From positions 1 to 64,000 of the forward strand of contig JAJZRK010000001.1 in NCBI GenBank assembly GCA_021802745.1: a stretch of 64,000 bases of DNA. Reading direction: 5' to 3'. This stretch comes from a bacterium (GTDB taxonomy: Bacteria; Gemmatimonadota; Gemmatimonadetes; Gemmatimonadales; Gemmatimonadaceae). The notes beneath the pieces were generated by a model. The model saw nothing but the letters and a program-made list of their open reading frames with translations, did no database searches and was not told the DNA's origin. How positions within the stretch are numbered: position 1 is the first letter of the stretch; each line of letters opens with the position of its first letter. Below are positions 8,767 to 19,942 of this stretch, piece by piece. Both the position numbers and the translations under genes were made by a program.

Positions 8767-9855
8767 CTATCGCCCGAACAGCTTCCCCATCACGCCGCCG
8801 CCACCTGCGCCGCCCGCCGCCGCGGCAAGTGCGGTGGCGAACTCGATCGCCGTCGGGTACCGGTCGTCGGCGTTCCGCGCCATCCCCTTGTACAGCACCT
8901 TGTCCACCGCCTCGGGAATGTCCGCCCGCCGCGTGCGGATCGAGATGGGTTCGTTGCGCAGCCGCGCAATCATCATCTCCTGCTGGTTCTTCCCCTCGAA
9001 CGGCAGCTTGCCGGTGAGCATCTCGTACGTCATCAGCGTCAGCGAGTACACGTCGGTGCGCGGGTCCAGCGGCTTGCCGCGCAGCTGCTCGGGGCTCATG
9101 AACTCGGGCGTGCCCAGGATGATCCCCGTGGCGGTCAGCTTCTCCAGTTCGGCACCGGCGCGGCGTTCCTTGGCCAGCCCGAAATCCATCACCACCGCCT
9201 TCTCCGTGCCGTCGGCGTTCCTGGTGATCATGATGTTTTCCGGCTTCAGGTCGCGATGAATGATCTTCAGCGCGTGCGCCACCTCGAGGCCGGCGGCAAT
9301 CTGCTGCACGAACGGCACCACCTCGGCGAGCGGGAGCTGCCCCCGGCGATTGTTGCGGTCGCTCAGGATCTCGCCCTGCACGAACGGCATCACCACGTAC
9401 ACGATGCCGTCCTCCGTCTCGCCCAGGCGCACGATGTGGCAGACGTTCGGATGCGCGAGCCGCATCCCGAGCGCCGCCTCGCGCCGCAGGCGCGCCATGG
9501 CATTGCCGTCCTTCACCAGCGACGGCGACAGCACCTTGATCGCAAACTGCTCCTTCGTCGCGAGGTCCTCGCCGAGGTAGACATACGACATGCCGCCCTC
9601 GCCGAGCTTCTTGATGATGGTGTAGCGCCCCTCGAGCACCTGCCCCGCCAGCGCGGCCGGGTTGAACTGCTTCGCCACGCCCACCGGCGGCGTCATGGCG
9701 CGCGGGGTGGTGTTGGAGCCGGACGTGCCGGCCGCGCCAATCGGGGTGGCTGGCGCCGCGCTCGCCGCCACGGGCTGCAGCCGCGTGCCGTCGCGCGTGC
9801 AGAACTTTGCCTCGTCGGCGTACTGCGTGCCGCAGGCCGGACAGCGCATGCTCAT
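8767..9855 (-). CDS. Serine/threonine protein kinase with N-terminal zinc ribbon
   Basis: A 362-residue Hanks-type kinase. An N-terminal zinc-ribbon-like segment (CPAC at 5-8, then FCTRDG with Cys19) is followed by a flexible linker and the kinase domain at about 78-345. Key elements are intact: Gly loop LGEGGMSYV (84-92), ATP-binding Lys107, HRDLKPEN (200-207), DFG (224-226) and GTPEFMSPEQ. No membrane segment or PASTA domain is present, so this is a cytoplasmic kinase, unlike PknB-type receptors. The C-terminus is Gly/Ala-rich (GGAGGGGVMGKLFGR). The start overlaps the stop of the response-regulator/GGDEF gene by 4 bases (ATGA), so the two are coupled and probably signal together. Substrates are unknown. 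Confidence 0.92.
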   Translation of the reverse strand: MSMRCPACGTQYADEAKFCTRDGTRLQPVAASAAPATPIGAAGTSGSNTTPRAMTPPVGVAKQFNPAALAGQVLEGRYTIIKKLGEGGMSYVYLGEDLATKEQFAIKVLSPSLVKDGNAMARLRREAALGMRLAHPNVCHIVRLGETEDGIVYVVMPFVQGEILSDRNNRRGQLPLAEVVPFVQQIAAGLEVAHALKIIHRDLKPENIMITRNADGTEKAVVMDFGLAKERRAGAELEKLTATGIILGTPEFMSPEQLRGKPLDPRTDVYSLTLMTYEMLTGKLPFEGKNQQEMMIARLRNEPISIRTRRADIPEAVDKVLYKGMARNADDRYPTAIEFATALAAAAGGAGGGGVMGKLFGR

Positions 9856-11324
9856 AGGCAGACCCGGTTGCGCCCGTCCGCCTTGGCGCGGTACAGCGCC
9901 TCGTCGGCCCGGGCAAAGAGATCATCCACCGTGTTGATCGTCGCCGAGGGATACGAACTGACGCCGATGCTCGCCGTCAGCTTCAGCGGCTCCACCAGCG
10001 AGCCGGCGAACGGCGTCGCCGCGATGTGCTCGCGGATGCGCTCGGCGAAGATCATCGCGCCGGCAAGCGAGGTTTCCGGGAGCACCGCCACGAACTCCTC
10101 GCCGCCATACCGGGCCACGACGTCCACGCTGCGCACCTCGTTCTGCAGCAGCGTCGCGATCTCCCGCAGCACTTCGTCGCCGACGAGGTGGCCGTAGCTG
10201 TCGTTCACGGTCTTGAAGTGGTCGAGGTCCACCATCAGGAGCGTCAGCACCGAATCGTAGCGGCGGGCGCGCTCGAGCTCCGACGCCAGGCGCACCGTCA
10301 GCGCCCGGCGGTTGAGCACCTGCGTGAGCGGATCGGTGTGGGCGAGCACTTCGAGCCGCGCGTTGTCGGCCTTCGTCGTCTCGATCACCTGCGCGCGGTG
10401 GATGGCCGCCACCGCCGCCTTGATGACGGAGTCGGCAAATTCCACGTCCTCGTTGGTGAGCGGCGGCTCGTTCACCATCCGGCGCAGGAAGAAGACGCCG
10501 GCCTGCACCTTGCCCAGCGTGAACGGCAGCGCGATGACGCTGCGAATCGGGATCTGCATCCCGTTCGCCGCCCACTCGCGCCGCAGGTCCTCGTACAGCG
10601 GGCTGGTGTGGAGGTCCTCGACGAGCACCGGGTGCCCGTGCTCGAGCGCCGCCCGAATCTCGGGGTATCCCTCGAGGTCAATCTCGTAATTGCGCAGCGC
10701 CGGATTGTCGAACGCCGTGGCCACCACGCCCACCCGGTCGCCGGGGCGCGCCAGGATCACCGAGCAGCGCGAGAGCGACAGCGCGCGCGCGACGCGCCGC
10801 GACAGGATGTGATAGATCTCATCCGACGACAGGTCGCCGGTGACCTCGTGCAGGATGTCCACCAGCTTGCGCCGGTTCTCCGAATCTTCGCGTACCCGCC
10901 CGATCTCCTCCTCGGCGAGCCGCAGCGCCGCCTGCGTCGTGCGCAGCAGCGCGTGCACGCGCAGCTGGGCCTGCACGCGCGCCAGGAGATCGCGCGGACG
11001 GAACGGCTTGCGCAGCACGTCGGCAGCCCCGAGGCCAAGCATCAGCTCGGTCAGTTCGTCGGGCAGGCGGGAAGCGAGCAGGATCACCGGCAGCTCCCGC
11101 GTCGCGTCGCTCGCCTTGAGCTCCTGCAGCAGCCGCGCGCCATCCGCGTCGGGGAGCGACGCGTCGAGCAGCACGAGGCTCGGCTCCCATTCGCCGAGCG
11201 CCAGCCGCATGGCGGCCGCGTCGGTCGCTTCGCGCACCTCGCAGCCGACGTCGCCGAGCGCAGTCGCCAGCGAGCGGCGGACGCCCTCGTCGTCATCCAC
11301 CACGAGGACGCGCGCGTCAATCAT
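9852..11324 (-). CDS. Response regulator - GAF - GGDEF diguanylate cyclase
   Basis: A 490-residue signalling protein. Residues 1-125 are a receiver with acidic pocket DDD (10-12), phospho-acceptor Asp54 and Lys106. A coiled segment (125-160) leads to a GAF domain (about 160-315), then a GGDEF domain with MVDLDHFKTVND and the active-site loop GGEEF (407-411). The product-inhibition I-site RxxD is present (Arg398-Asp401, five residues before the loop), so the cyclase should make cyclic di-GMP from two GTP and be feedback-inhibited. Its start overlaps the threonine dehydratase stop by 8 bases and its stop overlaps the kinase start by 4, giving one three-gene unit. The cognate histidine kinase is not nearby. 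Confidence 0.94.
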   Translation of the reverse strand: MIDARVLVVDDDEGVRRSLATALGDVGCEVREATDAAAMRLALGEWEPSLVLLDASLPDADGARLLQELKASDATRELPVILLASRLPDELTELMLGLGAADVLRKPFRPRDLLARVQAQLRVHALLRTTQAALRLAEEEIGRVREDSENRRKLVDILHEVTGDLSSDEIYHILSRRVARALSLSRCSVILARPGDRVGVVATAFDNPALRNYEIDLEGYPEIRAALEHGHPVLVEDLHTSPLYEDLRREWAANGMQIPIRSVIALPFTLGKVQAGVFFLRRMVNEPPLTNEDVEFADSVIKAAVAAIHRAQVIETTKADNARLEVLAHTDPLTQVLNRRALTVRLASELERARRYDSVLTLLMVDLDHFKTVNDSYGHLVGDEVLREIATLLQNEVRSVDVVARYGGEEFVAVLPETSLAGAMIFAERIREHIAATPFAGSLVEPLKLTASIGVSSYPSATINTVDDLFARADEALYRAKADGRNRVCL

Positions 11325-12291
11325 CGCGAAGCAGTTCCTGAAGCCCGTCCCATTCGATGTTGCCGCCGCTCAGGATGCAGACCGTGTCGCCGCGCGTCTG
11401 CACCAGCCCGGCCTGCAGTGCCGCGACGGTGATCGCCCCGCTCGGCTCCGTCACCAGCTTGTGCCGGTCGAGCAGGAAGCGCATCGCATCGGCCAGCGCC
11501 GCATCGGGCACCGTCACCACCTCGTCGAGGGCGGCGTTGAGGTGCTCGAAGTTCCGCGCGCCGATCTGCACCGCGAGCAGTCCGTCGGCGAGGCCGGTCG
11601 GGTTGGCCGGAATCGTCACCGGATGTCCGGCCGCGCGCGCCTTCGACAACTTGGGGGAGCCTTCCGGCTCGACGCCGATCACCCGGGCCTGCGGCGCCAG
11701 CGCCTTGATCGCAATCGCCACGCCCGACGCGAGGCCGCCGCCGCCGACCTGCACGATGACCGTGCCCACGGCCGGCAGGTCTTCGGCGATCTCCAGCCCG
11801 ACGGTGCCCTGCCCGGCGATGATCGTCAAGTCATCGAACGGCGGCACGAAGGTGAGTCCCTCCGCCGCCTGCAGTTCCTGCGCCTTCGCAAGGCGCTCGG
11901 CGGTCGTCGTCCCGACGTAGAAGCAGCGCGCTCCCAGGCGCTCCGCGCCCGCGCGCTTCGCGCGCGGCACCGAGGTCGGCATCACGATGGTTGCCGGCAC
12001 GCCGAACATCTTGGCCGCGAACGCCACCGCCTGGCCGTGGTTGCCGCTGGAGCCCGTTACGACGCCACGGGCGCGGGCTTCATCACTCAGCCCGGCCATG
12101 TAGGTGTACGCCCCCCGGAACTTGAAGGCGCCGCCACGCTGCAGCTGCTCCGGCTTGAGCCAGACCGGCGTGCCGCACACCACCGCGAGCCCCTCGGAGC
12201 GCAGCAGGGGCGTGCGAACGGCGACGCCGCGCAGCACGGCGGCGGCGCGGCGAACGTCGTCAATCCCGACGAGCGTCGGCTCGGCGGTCAT
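11317..12291 (-). CDS. Threonine/serine dehydratase (PLP-dependent, fold type II)
   Basis: A 324-residue enzyme that probably deaminates L-threonine to 2-oxobutyrate or L-serine to pyruvate. PLP-binding Lys57 lies in GGAFKFRGA, the substrate loop SSGNHGQ is at 81-87, and the phosphate-cradling Gly loop GGGGLASG is near 176. It has the catalytic domain only, with no C-terminal ACT domain, so it resembles catabolic (TdcB-like) dehydratases or serine racemase rather than the isoleucine-feedback IlvA; the sequence cannot separate these. It is the first gene of a unit with the diguanylate cyclase and kinase that follow by overlap. No branched-chain biosynthesis gene is adjacent. Confidence 0.88.
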   Translation of the reverse strand: MTAEPTLVGIDDVRRAAAVLRGVAVRTPLLRSEGLAVVCGTPVWLKPEQLQRGGAFKFRGAYTYMAGLSDEARARGVVTGSSGNHGQAVAFAAKMFGVPATIVMPTSVPRAKRAGAERLGARCFYVGTTTAERLAKAQELQAAEGLTFVPPFDDLTIIAGQGTVGLEIAEDLPAVGTVIVQVGGGGLASGVAIAIKALAPQARVIGVEPEGSPKLSKARAAGHPVTIPANPTGLADGLLAVQIGARNFEHLNAALDEVVTVPDAALADAMRFLLDRHKLVTEPSGAITVAALQAGLVQTRGDTVCILSGGNIEWDGLQELLRDD

Positions 12292-12331
12292 GAGCGGAAT
12301 GCCATATCAACGACCTCTTGTTCGCGCCGGC

Positions 12332-13600
12332 TCAGCGCGCGGCGGAATCCCAGCGCGAGATGGCGGTGCCCTTGGCCTGCAACTCCATCGAAATGAGCGA
12401 GACCGCGGGGGAGCGTGCATCGTCGCGACGCCCAACCACGAACCGGGCCGTCAGCGTCAACGGCGCGTTCAGCACGTCCACCGACCGTGCCGTCGCCCGC
12501 GGAATGCGCCAAAGGTCGGTGCCATCGTACGACATGCCGGCCTCCGGGCTGCACCAGAAATACGGTCGCGTGTAGCAGGCCACACTCAGCCGTGCCCCGT
12601 CCGCGGTTGCGAACGAACGCGCCGTGGGCAGGCCGATGGGATCAACCGTGAACTCGACGACCTCGCGATCCGCGTCGTACTTCACGCCCTTCACCGGAAT
12701 CGAGACCACGTACGTGCGCGTGTTGCGCGCGTAGAACTCTGTCTCACGGCGCTGGAACGCCGCATACGCCTGCGCCACCCGCGCCTGATACTCGGCCGTG
12801 CTTTCGTACGGGTCGCGCGCCACATCCGGCATCTTGGCGTTCGACACGTCGAGGGCGCTCGCCACGATGGCGTTGAGTCGTTCCGTGAACTGCGACGGCG
12901 TCACTGCCTCGGTCACGCCGGCGTCCGCCACCCCGCCGGCGGCACGCGTCGCCGTCAGCGCCGCGCTGTTCGACGGCGCGCGGGCAGGCAGTTCGACGAC
13001 GGTCGTCGGGACGGACGGCGGCGCGGTCGGGCGACGCACCACCGGACGCCGTGTCGTCACCGGTGGCGGCGGCTGCGGTGCCGCAGGCTTTGCCTGGGCC
13101 GTCTGCGCGGCCGGCGTTGAAGGACGCGTGGTGGTGCGCGATGGCGCGGCGGCTGGCTGTTGCGGCGCCGCCGCCACCGAACCGCCCGCCGCCTCGGAGC
13201 AGAACGGCCGGTCGGCCGATCCGCCGCCGCCTGGCTGCGAAACCACGATGAAGCACGTCGTCGGCTGCAGCTGCGCGTGCGTGGCGTTCGCCGCCCACGA
13301 CCTGGCCGAGGCATACGCCATCGTGACGCTTGCCCCGCTCGCCGGCGTGAAGCCCAGCGCGCGCAGGTCGGTGGTAAAGGTGCGGTTCTTCTCGAACCAG
13401 CCGCGCTCCAGCTCGGCGAGGCGAGTGAGGTCGGCCTTGACCGCCTCGGAAACCTTGGCCTTGTCGGCGCCCTGCGCACCGAGCGCGGCCGTCAATCCGA
13501 GGAGCGCAACGGCCGCCAGGGCGGCGCGAGCGAAGCCGCGCGCCATGCGTGCTGTGCTGCCGCCTCGCGTGTTAGTCGACTCGCGGGACTGAAGCGCCAT
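12332..13600 (-). CDS. Secreted protein with pilin-like N-terminal domain and Pro/Ala linker
   Basis: A 422-residue protein. The start at 13600 has GGAG 10 bases upstream; a second ATG (13546) gives a shorter signal peptide (MARGFARAALAAVALLGL, cleavage near ALGAQG). Residues about 50-135 read like the globular part of a type IV pilin (LAELERGWFEKNRTFTTDL, then ALGFTP and ARSWAANATH), but without the pilin N-terminal methylation motif. A long Ala/Pro/Thr linker (150-225) follows, then a second domain (about 235-422) with regular beta-strand pattern and no recognisable family. Upstream, CTCCA-actataaa-TGGAG at about 13613-13630 contains a possible -10. Role unknown; extracytoplasmic. Confidence 0.65.
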   Translation of the reverse strand: MALQSRESTNTRGGSTARMARGFARAALAAVALLGLTAALGAQGADKAKVSEAVKADLTRLAELERGWFEKNRTFTTDLRALGFTPASGASVTMAYASARSWAANATHAQLQPTTCFIVVSQPGGGGSADRPFCSEAAGGSVAAAPQQPAAAPSRTTTRPSTPAAQTAQAKPAAPQPPPPVTTRRPVVRRPTAPPSVPTTVVELPARAPSNSAALTATRAAGGVADAGVTEAVTPSQFTERLNAIVASALDVSNAKMPDVARDPYESTAEYQARVAQAYAAFQRRETEFYARNTRTYVVSIPVKGVKYDADREVVEFTVDPIGLPTARSFATADGARLSVACYTRPYFWCSPEAGMSYDGTDLWRIPRATARSVDVLNAPLTLTARFVVGRRDDARSPAVSLISMELQAKGTAISRWDSAAR

Positions 13601-13807
13601 ATGAAAGGATCTCCAACTATAAATGGAGAGGGTGCCGCAGAAGCTTGCGGAATACGCGATGGATCGCGACTAATCTGCGCTGGCGCAATGGGTTCCGCAA
13701 CGTCAGGGCGCCTTCGCGCCCAGCTCCGTCTCCCTCTCCCGTCCCGACAACGCACTGGCAGCCGGCCGAACGACCCCGCTACGGACTCGCCCACCAAGAT
13801 CTCGTGC

Positions 13808-14803
13808 CTACTTCCCGGCGACCGCCCCTCGCAGCTCCTTGGCGATCGAACCGGGCATCATCATGTTGCGCGCAAACTTCATCCGTCCGGCATCCTCGAA
13901 GTACATCTTCATGCGGAACATCGCGCCGATCGCCTCCGCCCGGACGAGCGGCCCGTCGCGCCGCACCACCACCTCCAGCGGGAATGCCGCCGCGTAGGCG
14001 AGACCCGGGCACTTGAACCCGCTGCGGGAATCATCGTTGCCGGCCCCCACGATGGAGAAGGCGCGCGCCTCCATGGCCGCGCCGCTGACCCCGATAACGA
14101 CCGCTTGCTGTTCCGGCAGGTCGAGGCGGTAGACGGCGTGCAGTCCCCACTCCCCCGGCGCCGGCTTCTGCAAGCGCTGCATGATGCGGTCGGCCATGCC
14201 GCGCACGTTGTCGGAGGTCCCGGCCGGTTCGGTCAGCAGCGTCTCGACCTGGTCGGCGAAGGGACCTCCCGCCATCACGCCCATCGTCTTGCCGATGAGG
14301 CCGCGGTCGCGCGACTGCCCATACGGACGGCTGGCGGGGCGGCCGTGTGTGGCGGCGGCCACCGTTGCGGACAACTCGGCGACGAGCGCACGGCCTGCCG
14401 CTTCCAGCCCGGTTTCGGCAACCATGGTGCGTTCGAGCGACAGCGGATTCACGACGGCTGCGTGCACTCCGCGTTCATCCTCGAACACCGACACCCGCAC
14501 CGGCGCGGCGAACGCACCGGTGGCGCCCCTGGACAGCACGGCGGAGGAGTGCTTCGGCTGGACGGCAACCACCACCCGGGCGGCGTAGCCGCAGCGTGCG
14601 CCGTCCATGCCCACGGCGTGGTCGGCGAGCACGGTCCACCCGCTGCGGCCAAGGGCGGTGGCGATGGCGGCGGCGGCGGCGGGCACGGTGCCTGGGATCG
14701 AGTCGGCCACCATGACGAAGGTTCGCTGCGCGCCCTGTGCGGGCGCCGCGACGGGCGCGAACGACAGGGCGAACGGCAAGATGACGAGCAACGAAAGGCG
14801 CAT
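13808..14803 (-). CDS. Secreted protein of unknown function
   Basis: A 331-residue protein counted from the ATG at 14803, which gives a clear signal peptide (MRLSLLVILPFALSFAPVAA). An in-frame ATG 45 bases upstream is less likely. The mature part begins RTFVMVADSIPGTVPAAAAA and alternates beta-strands with Ala-rich helices; one long segment (about residues 140-240) is helical and contains GLIGKTMGVMAGGPFADQV. The C-terminal part ends with FRMKMYFEDAGRMKFARNMM. I do not recognise a family. It lies between the pilin-like protein and the AraC-like regulator, all on the same strand but with gaps above 140 bases, so an operon is not indicated. Confidence 0.62.
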   Translation of the reverse strand: MRLSLLVILPFALSFAPVAAPAQGAQRTFVMVADSIPGTVPAAAAAIATALGRSGWTVLADHAVGMDGARCGYAARVVVAVQPKHSSAVLSRGATGAFAAPVRVSVFEDERGVHAAVVNPLSLERTMVAETGLEAAGRALVAELSATVAAATHGRPASRPYGQSRDRGLIGKTMGVMAGGPFADQVETLLTEPAGTSDNVRGMADRIMQRLQKPAPGEWGLHAVYRLDLPEQQAVVIGVSGAAMEARAFSIVGAGNDDSRSGFKCPGLAYAAAFPLEVVVRRDGPLVRAEAIGAMFRMKMYFEDAGRMKFARNMMMPGSIAKELRGAVAGK

Positions 14804-14951
14804 GGGCACGGCTCCCCGGAGTAGGCGCACGAATAGTCGCATTGGCATTCGCGAATATCACATTCACAGAGGCGATTACCATCGGGAAACCGCCGACGCT
14901 CCGGCAGGGAAGACCCCGCTCGCCGTCAGCCGCGGGCGGCGTCGGTGCGGG

Positions 14952-15797
14952 CTACGGTTTCGGATTCGGCTCCGCCTCGGCGCGGGGCGCTCCGGTGTCG
15001 CGGCCGAGCATCGCCGCGATGGCCCGGCGCGTGCGGTCGCGCACCGCGTCGGGACCGTGCTCCCGCGCGAGATGCATGACATCGCTGGGGGACATGCCGA
15101 GCGTCCGGGCCAGCAGCCGCCGGGCGGAGCGCACGTCGGGGAGCGCCGAAATCCGGCCCTTCAGCCGCGTCCCGCTCCGCACCAGCACGCGAGTCACGAC
15201 GTTGAGTACGCGGGCCACGTCCACGAGGGTGGACGGCGAGACACCGATCTTGGCCAGTTCCCGGTGCAGGGCAAAGCGCGAGCCTTCCGGCTTCGTTGCG
15301 GCCCAGGCGCTCACCGACAGATCGCCGGTGTTGTTGAGGAGCAGGTCTTCGAGGAAGACGTGCAGGTTTTCCGGGGCGCTCTGGTGGACGAGGCGCAGCG
15401 CTTCGACCTTCTGCCGGCACCGGTCGCTGTCGAGGCTCCACGCGGCGACGAGCGCATCCACGCGCTCTGCGTCCGTGTAGATGATGTCCTCCACCTGGCC
15501 CGTCGCGATGAGGGCGCGCCCCAACTGCCAGGCCGGCTCCCGCGAATTGGTCACCACGACGATGGACACCGCGGCGTCGCGCAGGGCATGGCGCAGGCGC
15601 GCCGGCAGCCGGGCGTCGGCGAAAGGCGGCACCCCGTGGATCACGATCAGCCGCACCGGACGCGCGAGGCGCTGCAGCAGCTCGTGTTCGGTCGCCACGC
15701 ACTCCACGCGAGTGTACGGCGCCATTGCCTCGCGCAGCCTGACCTTCATGGCCACGTGATCGGAGAGAATGAGGACAGGCCTCGGGAGCCCGAACAT
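14952..15797 (-). CDS. AraC-like transcriptional regulator with pseudo-receiver N-terminus
   Basis: A 281-residue protein. The start at 15797 (MFGLPRPVLILSDHV) is chosen because a -10-like TACTAT lies 9 bases upstream, implying a nearly leaderless mRNA, and the frame upstream of it is non-conserved in character. Residues 5-120 have receiver-like alternation (LILSDHV, LIVIHGVPPF, SIVVVTNS) but no acidic pocket or phospho-acceptor Asp at the usual place. Residues about 165-270 match an AraC-type double helix-turn-helix: LSVSAWAA followed by FALHRELAKIGVSPSTLVDVAR. It likely binds DNA without phosphorylation control. Targets are unknown. The divergent lipoprotein at 15895 is only 97 bases away and shares the promoter region, making it a candidate target (inference). 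Confidence 0.72.
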   Translation of the reverse strand: MFGLPRPVLILSDHVAMKVRLREAMAPYTRVECVATEHELLQRLARPVRLIVIHGVPPFADARLPARLRHALRDAAVSIVVVTNSREPAWQLGRALIATGQVEDIIYTDAERVDALVAAWSLDSDRCRQKVEALRLVHQSAPENLHVFLEDLLLNNTGDLSVSAWAATKPEGSRFALHRELAKIGVSPSTLVDVARVLNVVTRVLVRSGTRLKGRISALPDVRSARRLLARTLGMSPSDVMHLAREHGPDAVRDRTRRAIAAMLGRDTGAPRAEAEPNPKP

Positions 15798-15894
15798 TTG
15801 TGGACAATAGTATGCCGCTTTGGGCCACGCCACCGCGGGCGGCCCCGGGACTGGCCCTGCCCGTCCGCCTACGCAATTTGGAGGTATCAACTGA

Positions 15895-16281
15895 GTGGTC
15901 CCTATGCGCACCCAATTTGCCCTTGCCGTCCTGCTGCTGGCCGCCTGCAGCGGACCGAACGTCTTCGCCACGGACAATCCGAGCTACGGGCCTGCACCCA
16001 CGACCAGTGCGGTCGCCGGCGTGAGCATGAAGTACACGAGCGTACAGCTCGTCGTCGGCGAGACCATGCAGCTCGGCGCCACGCCGATCACCCTCTCCGG
16101 CAAGGGCACGGGGGAGACCACCGTCAGCTGGGTCTCCACGGCCCCGTTGGTCGCCAGCGTTGATGCGAACGCGGTCGTGACCGCCCTCAGCCCGGGCTCG
16201 GCGAGCATCGTCGTCACGTTCGACGGACACAGCGGCAGCACGGCGGTGACCGTCGTCGCCGCCTCACCCGCCCGTCGCTGA
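15895..16281 (+). CDS. Small lipoprotein with one Ig-like (BIG2) domain
   Basis: A 128-residue protein. The GTG at 15895 has GGAGG (15880-15884) at 10-base spacing; the ATG at 15904 is an alternative 9 bases on. The signal MVPMRTQFALAVLLLAACS ends in a lipobox (LLAAC), so it is lipid-anchored. Residues about 45-122 form one bacterial Ig-like domain of the BIG2 type: SVQLVVGETMQLGATP, then VSWVSTAPLVASVDANAVVTALSPG. Such domains are binding or spacer modules on surface proteins. It ends just before a strong terminator and is divergent from the AraC-like gene. Confidence 0.82.
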   Translation: MVPMRTQFALAVLLLAACSGPNVFATDNPSYGPAPTTSAVAGVSMKYTSVQLVVGETMQLGATPITLSGKGTGETTVSWVSTAPLVASVDANAVVTALSPGSASIVVTFDGHSGSTAVTVVAASPARR

Positions 16282-16288
16282 GTGAAAG

Positions 16289-16320
16289 CACGAGGGGCGC
16301 CCGAATGGGCGCCCCTCGTG
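16289..16320. terminator. Bidirectional hairpin terminator, 14-bp stem
   Basis: CACGAGGGGCGCCC (16289-16302) pairs perfectly with 16307-16320 around a GAAT tetraloop. It sits between the convergent lipoprotein (stop 16281) and gyrA (stop 16346). Confidence 0.82.
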
Positions 16321-16345
16321 ACTGCCGCGCGGCGAGGAAGCGCGG

Positions 16346-18874
<2,529 letters not shown>

Positions 18875-19011
18875 GTGCCGGGACAGGGGGGTGGGAAAAG
18901 GCCATCGACCAATCCGGAAAATTTACCGAAACAGCCCCGAAAAAGCAACATGGAATTGCTGTTGTAACTGATTGCAAATCAAACACTTACACATGGCATG
19001 TTTTCACTGCC

Positions 19012-19143
19012 CACCACGAAGGCGCAAAGGGCACGAAGGCCCAGCGAGTTTGCCTGCTCACACGAACAAGAACGGCGAGCCGTCAGGCTCGCCGCGTGCG
19101 TTTCGCGGTCGCGGTCCTTTGTGCTCTTCGTGGCTTCGTGGTG
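19012..19143. repeat. CACGAAGG-family inverted repeat
   Basis: A 28-base left arm (19012-19039, starting CACCACGAAGG and ending GCACGAAGG) faces an imperfect inverted right arm (19116-19143). Between them is a perfect small hairpin, GGCGAGCC-gtca-GGCTCGCC (19074-19093). The left arm matches the reverse complement of 40627-40654 at 26 of 28 positions. It lies 26 bases after the minus-strand gene ending at 19170 and upstream of gyrA. Confidence 0.8.
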
Positions 19144-19169
19144 TGCTTCCTGGTGTGCTGCTCCAAGGC

Positions 19170-19937
19170 CTAGGTCCACGTCCGCACGATCGCCAGCAGC
19201 CGCCACTCGCCGTTGACGAGGTGGAACAGGTACGTCGCCCCGCCGGCGCCGCGGCGCAGCAACAGCGCGCCCATCTGTTCGGCTGGACGGTTCACCGCCA
19301 CCACGGCGTAGTCGCGCCACATCACCGCCGCGATCACGTGCGCGTACGTCAGCACCGCCGTGCTGTCGCCCCGGTGCGACGCGAAGAACGTGTCGCGCAG
19401 TTCGTACAACCCGCCCTCGCCGAAGCCGATGGTCAGCGCCACGCGCGGCGGACGCGGCATCGTGAAGCCGGTCAGCGGCGGGAGCAGCACGTACTGCGGC
19501 TCCTGCGGCACGAAGGCTTCGCACGTCCGGGTATCGGGATTCCAGAACTCGCCCGACATCCCGGCCGCGATGGACGGGTAGGTCGGCGCGCCAGCCGGCA
19601 CGTCCCAGTTGGGACGCACCATCCCCGTCTCCCACCCCACGACGCCGCGCAGGAGCGCATGCCCGCGGGGGGTGTCAATCGGCGCCTCGACGCCCTCCGC
19701 GATCACGAGCCGCTCGAGTCGCGCCAGCAGGTCCGCGGCCGGCGCGACGCCCGCCGGGCGCGCCGAATCGGGGAACGTGCGCAGCGCGCCCTGGTTGCAC
19801 CGCGTCGTATCGAGGTGCACGAATCGCGCGGCGTCGAGGATCGCGACGCGCAGCGAGTCCGCCTTCCGCACCGGCGCGAGGCTGTCCTGCGCCAGCGGCA
19901 CCGCGAGCGACGCCGCGAGGGCCAACGCGACCAGCAT
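19170..19937 (-). CDS. Secreted protein of unknown function
   Basis: A 255-residue protein with a short signal peptide (MLVALALAASLAVPLAQ). The mature part has two cysteines (RCNQG and TRCEAFVPQ, written TRTCEAF in the sequence) that could form a disulfide, an aromatic/Pro-rich centre (PQYVLLPPLTGFTMPRPP) and a C-terminal beta-strand series ending GATYLFHLVNGEWRLLAIVRTWT, which resembles the closing strand of NTF2-like folds. No family is recognised with confidence. It starts 5 bases after the stop of the membrane-channel gene and is probably co-transcribed with it. Confidence 0.62.
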   Translation of the reverse strand: MLVALALAASLAVPLAQDSLAPVRKADSLRVAILDAARFVHLDTTRCNQGALRTFPDSARPAGVAPAADLLARLERLVIAEGVEAPIDTPRGHALLRGVVGWETGMVRPNWDVPAGAPTYPSIAAGMSGEFWNPDTRTCEAFVPQEPQYVLLPPLTGFTMPRPPRVALTIGFGEGGLYELRDTFFASHRGDSTAVLTYAHVIAAVMWRDYAVVAVNRPAEQMGALLLRRGAGGATYLFHLVNGEWRLLAIVRTWT

Positions 19938-19942
19938 CCCTG

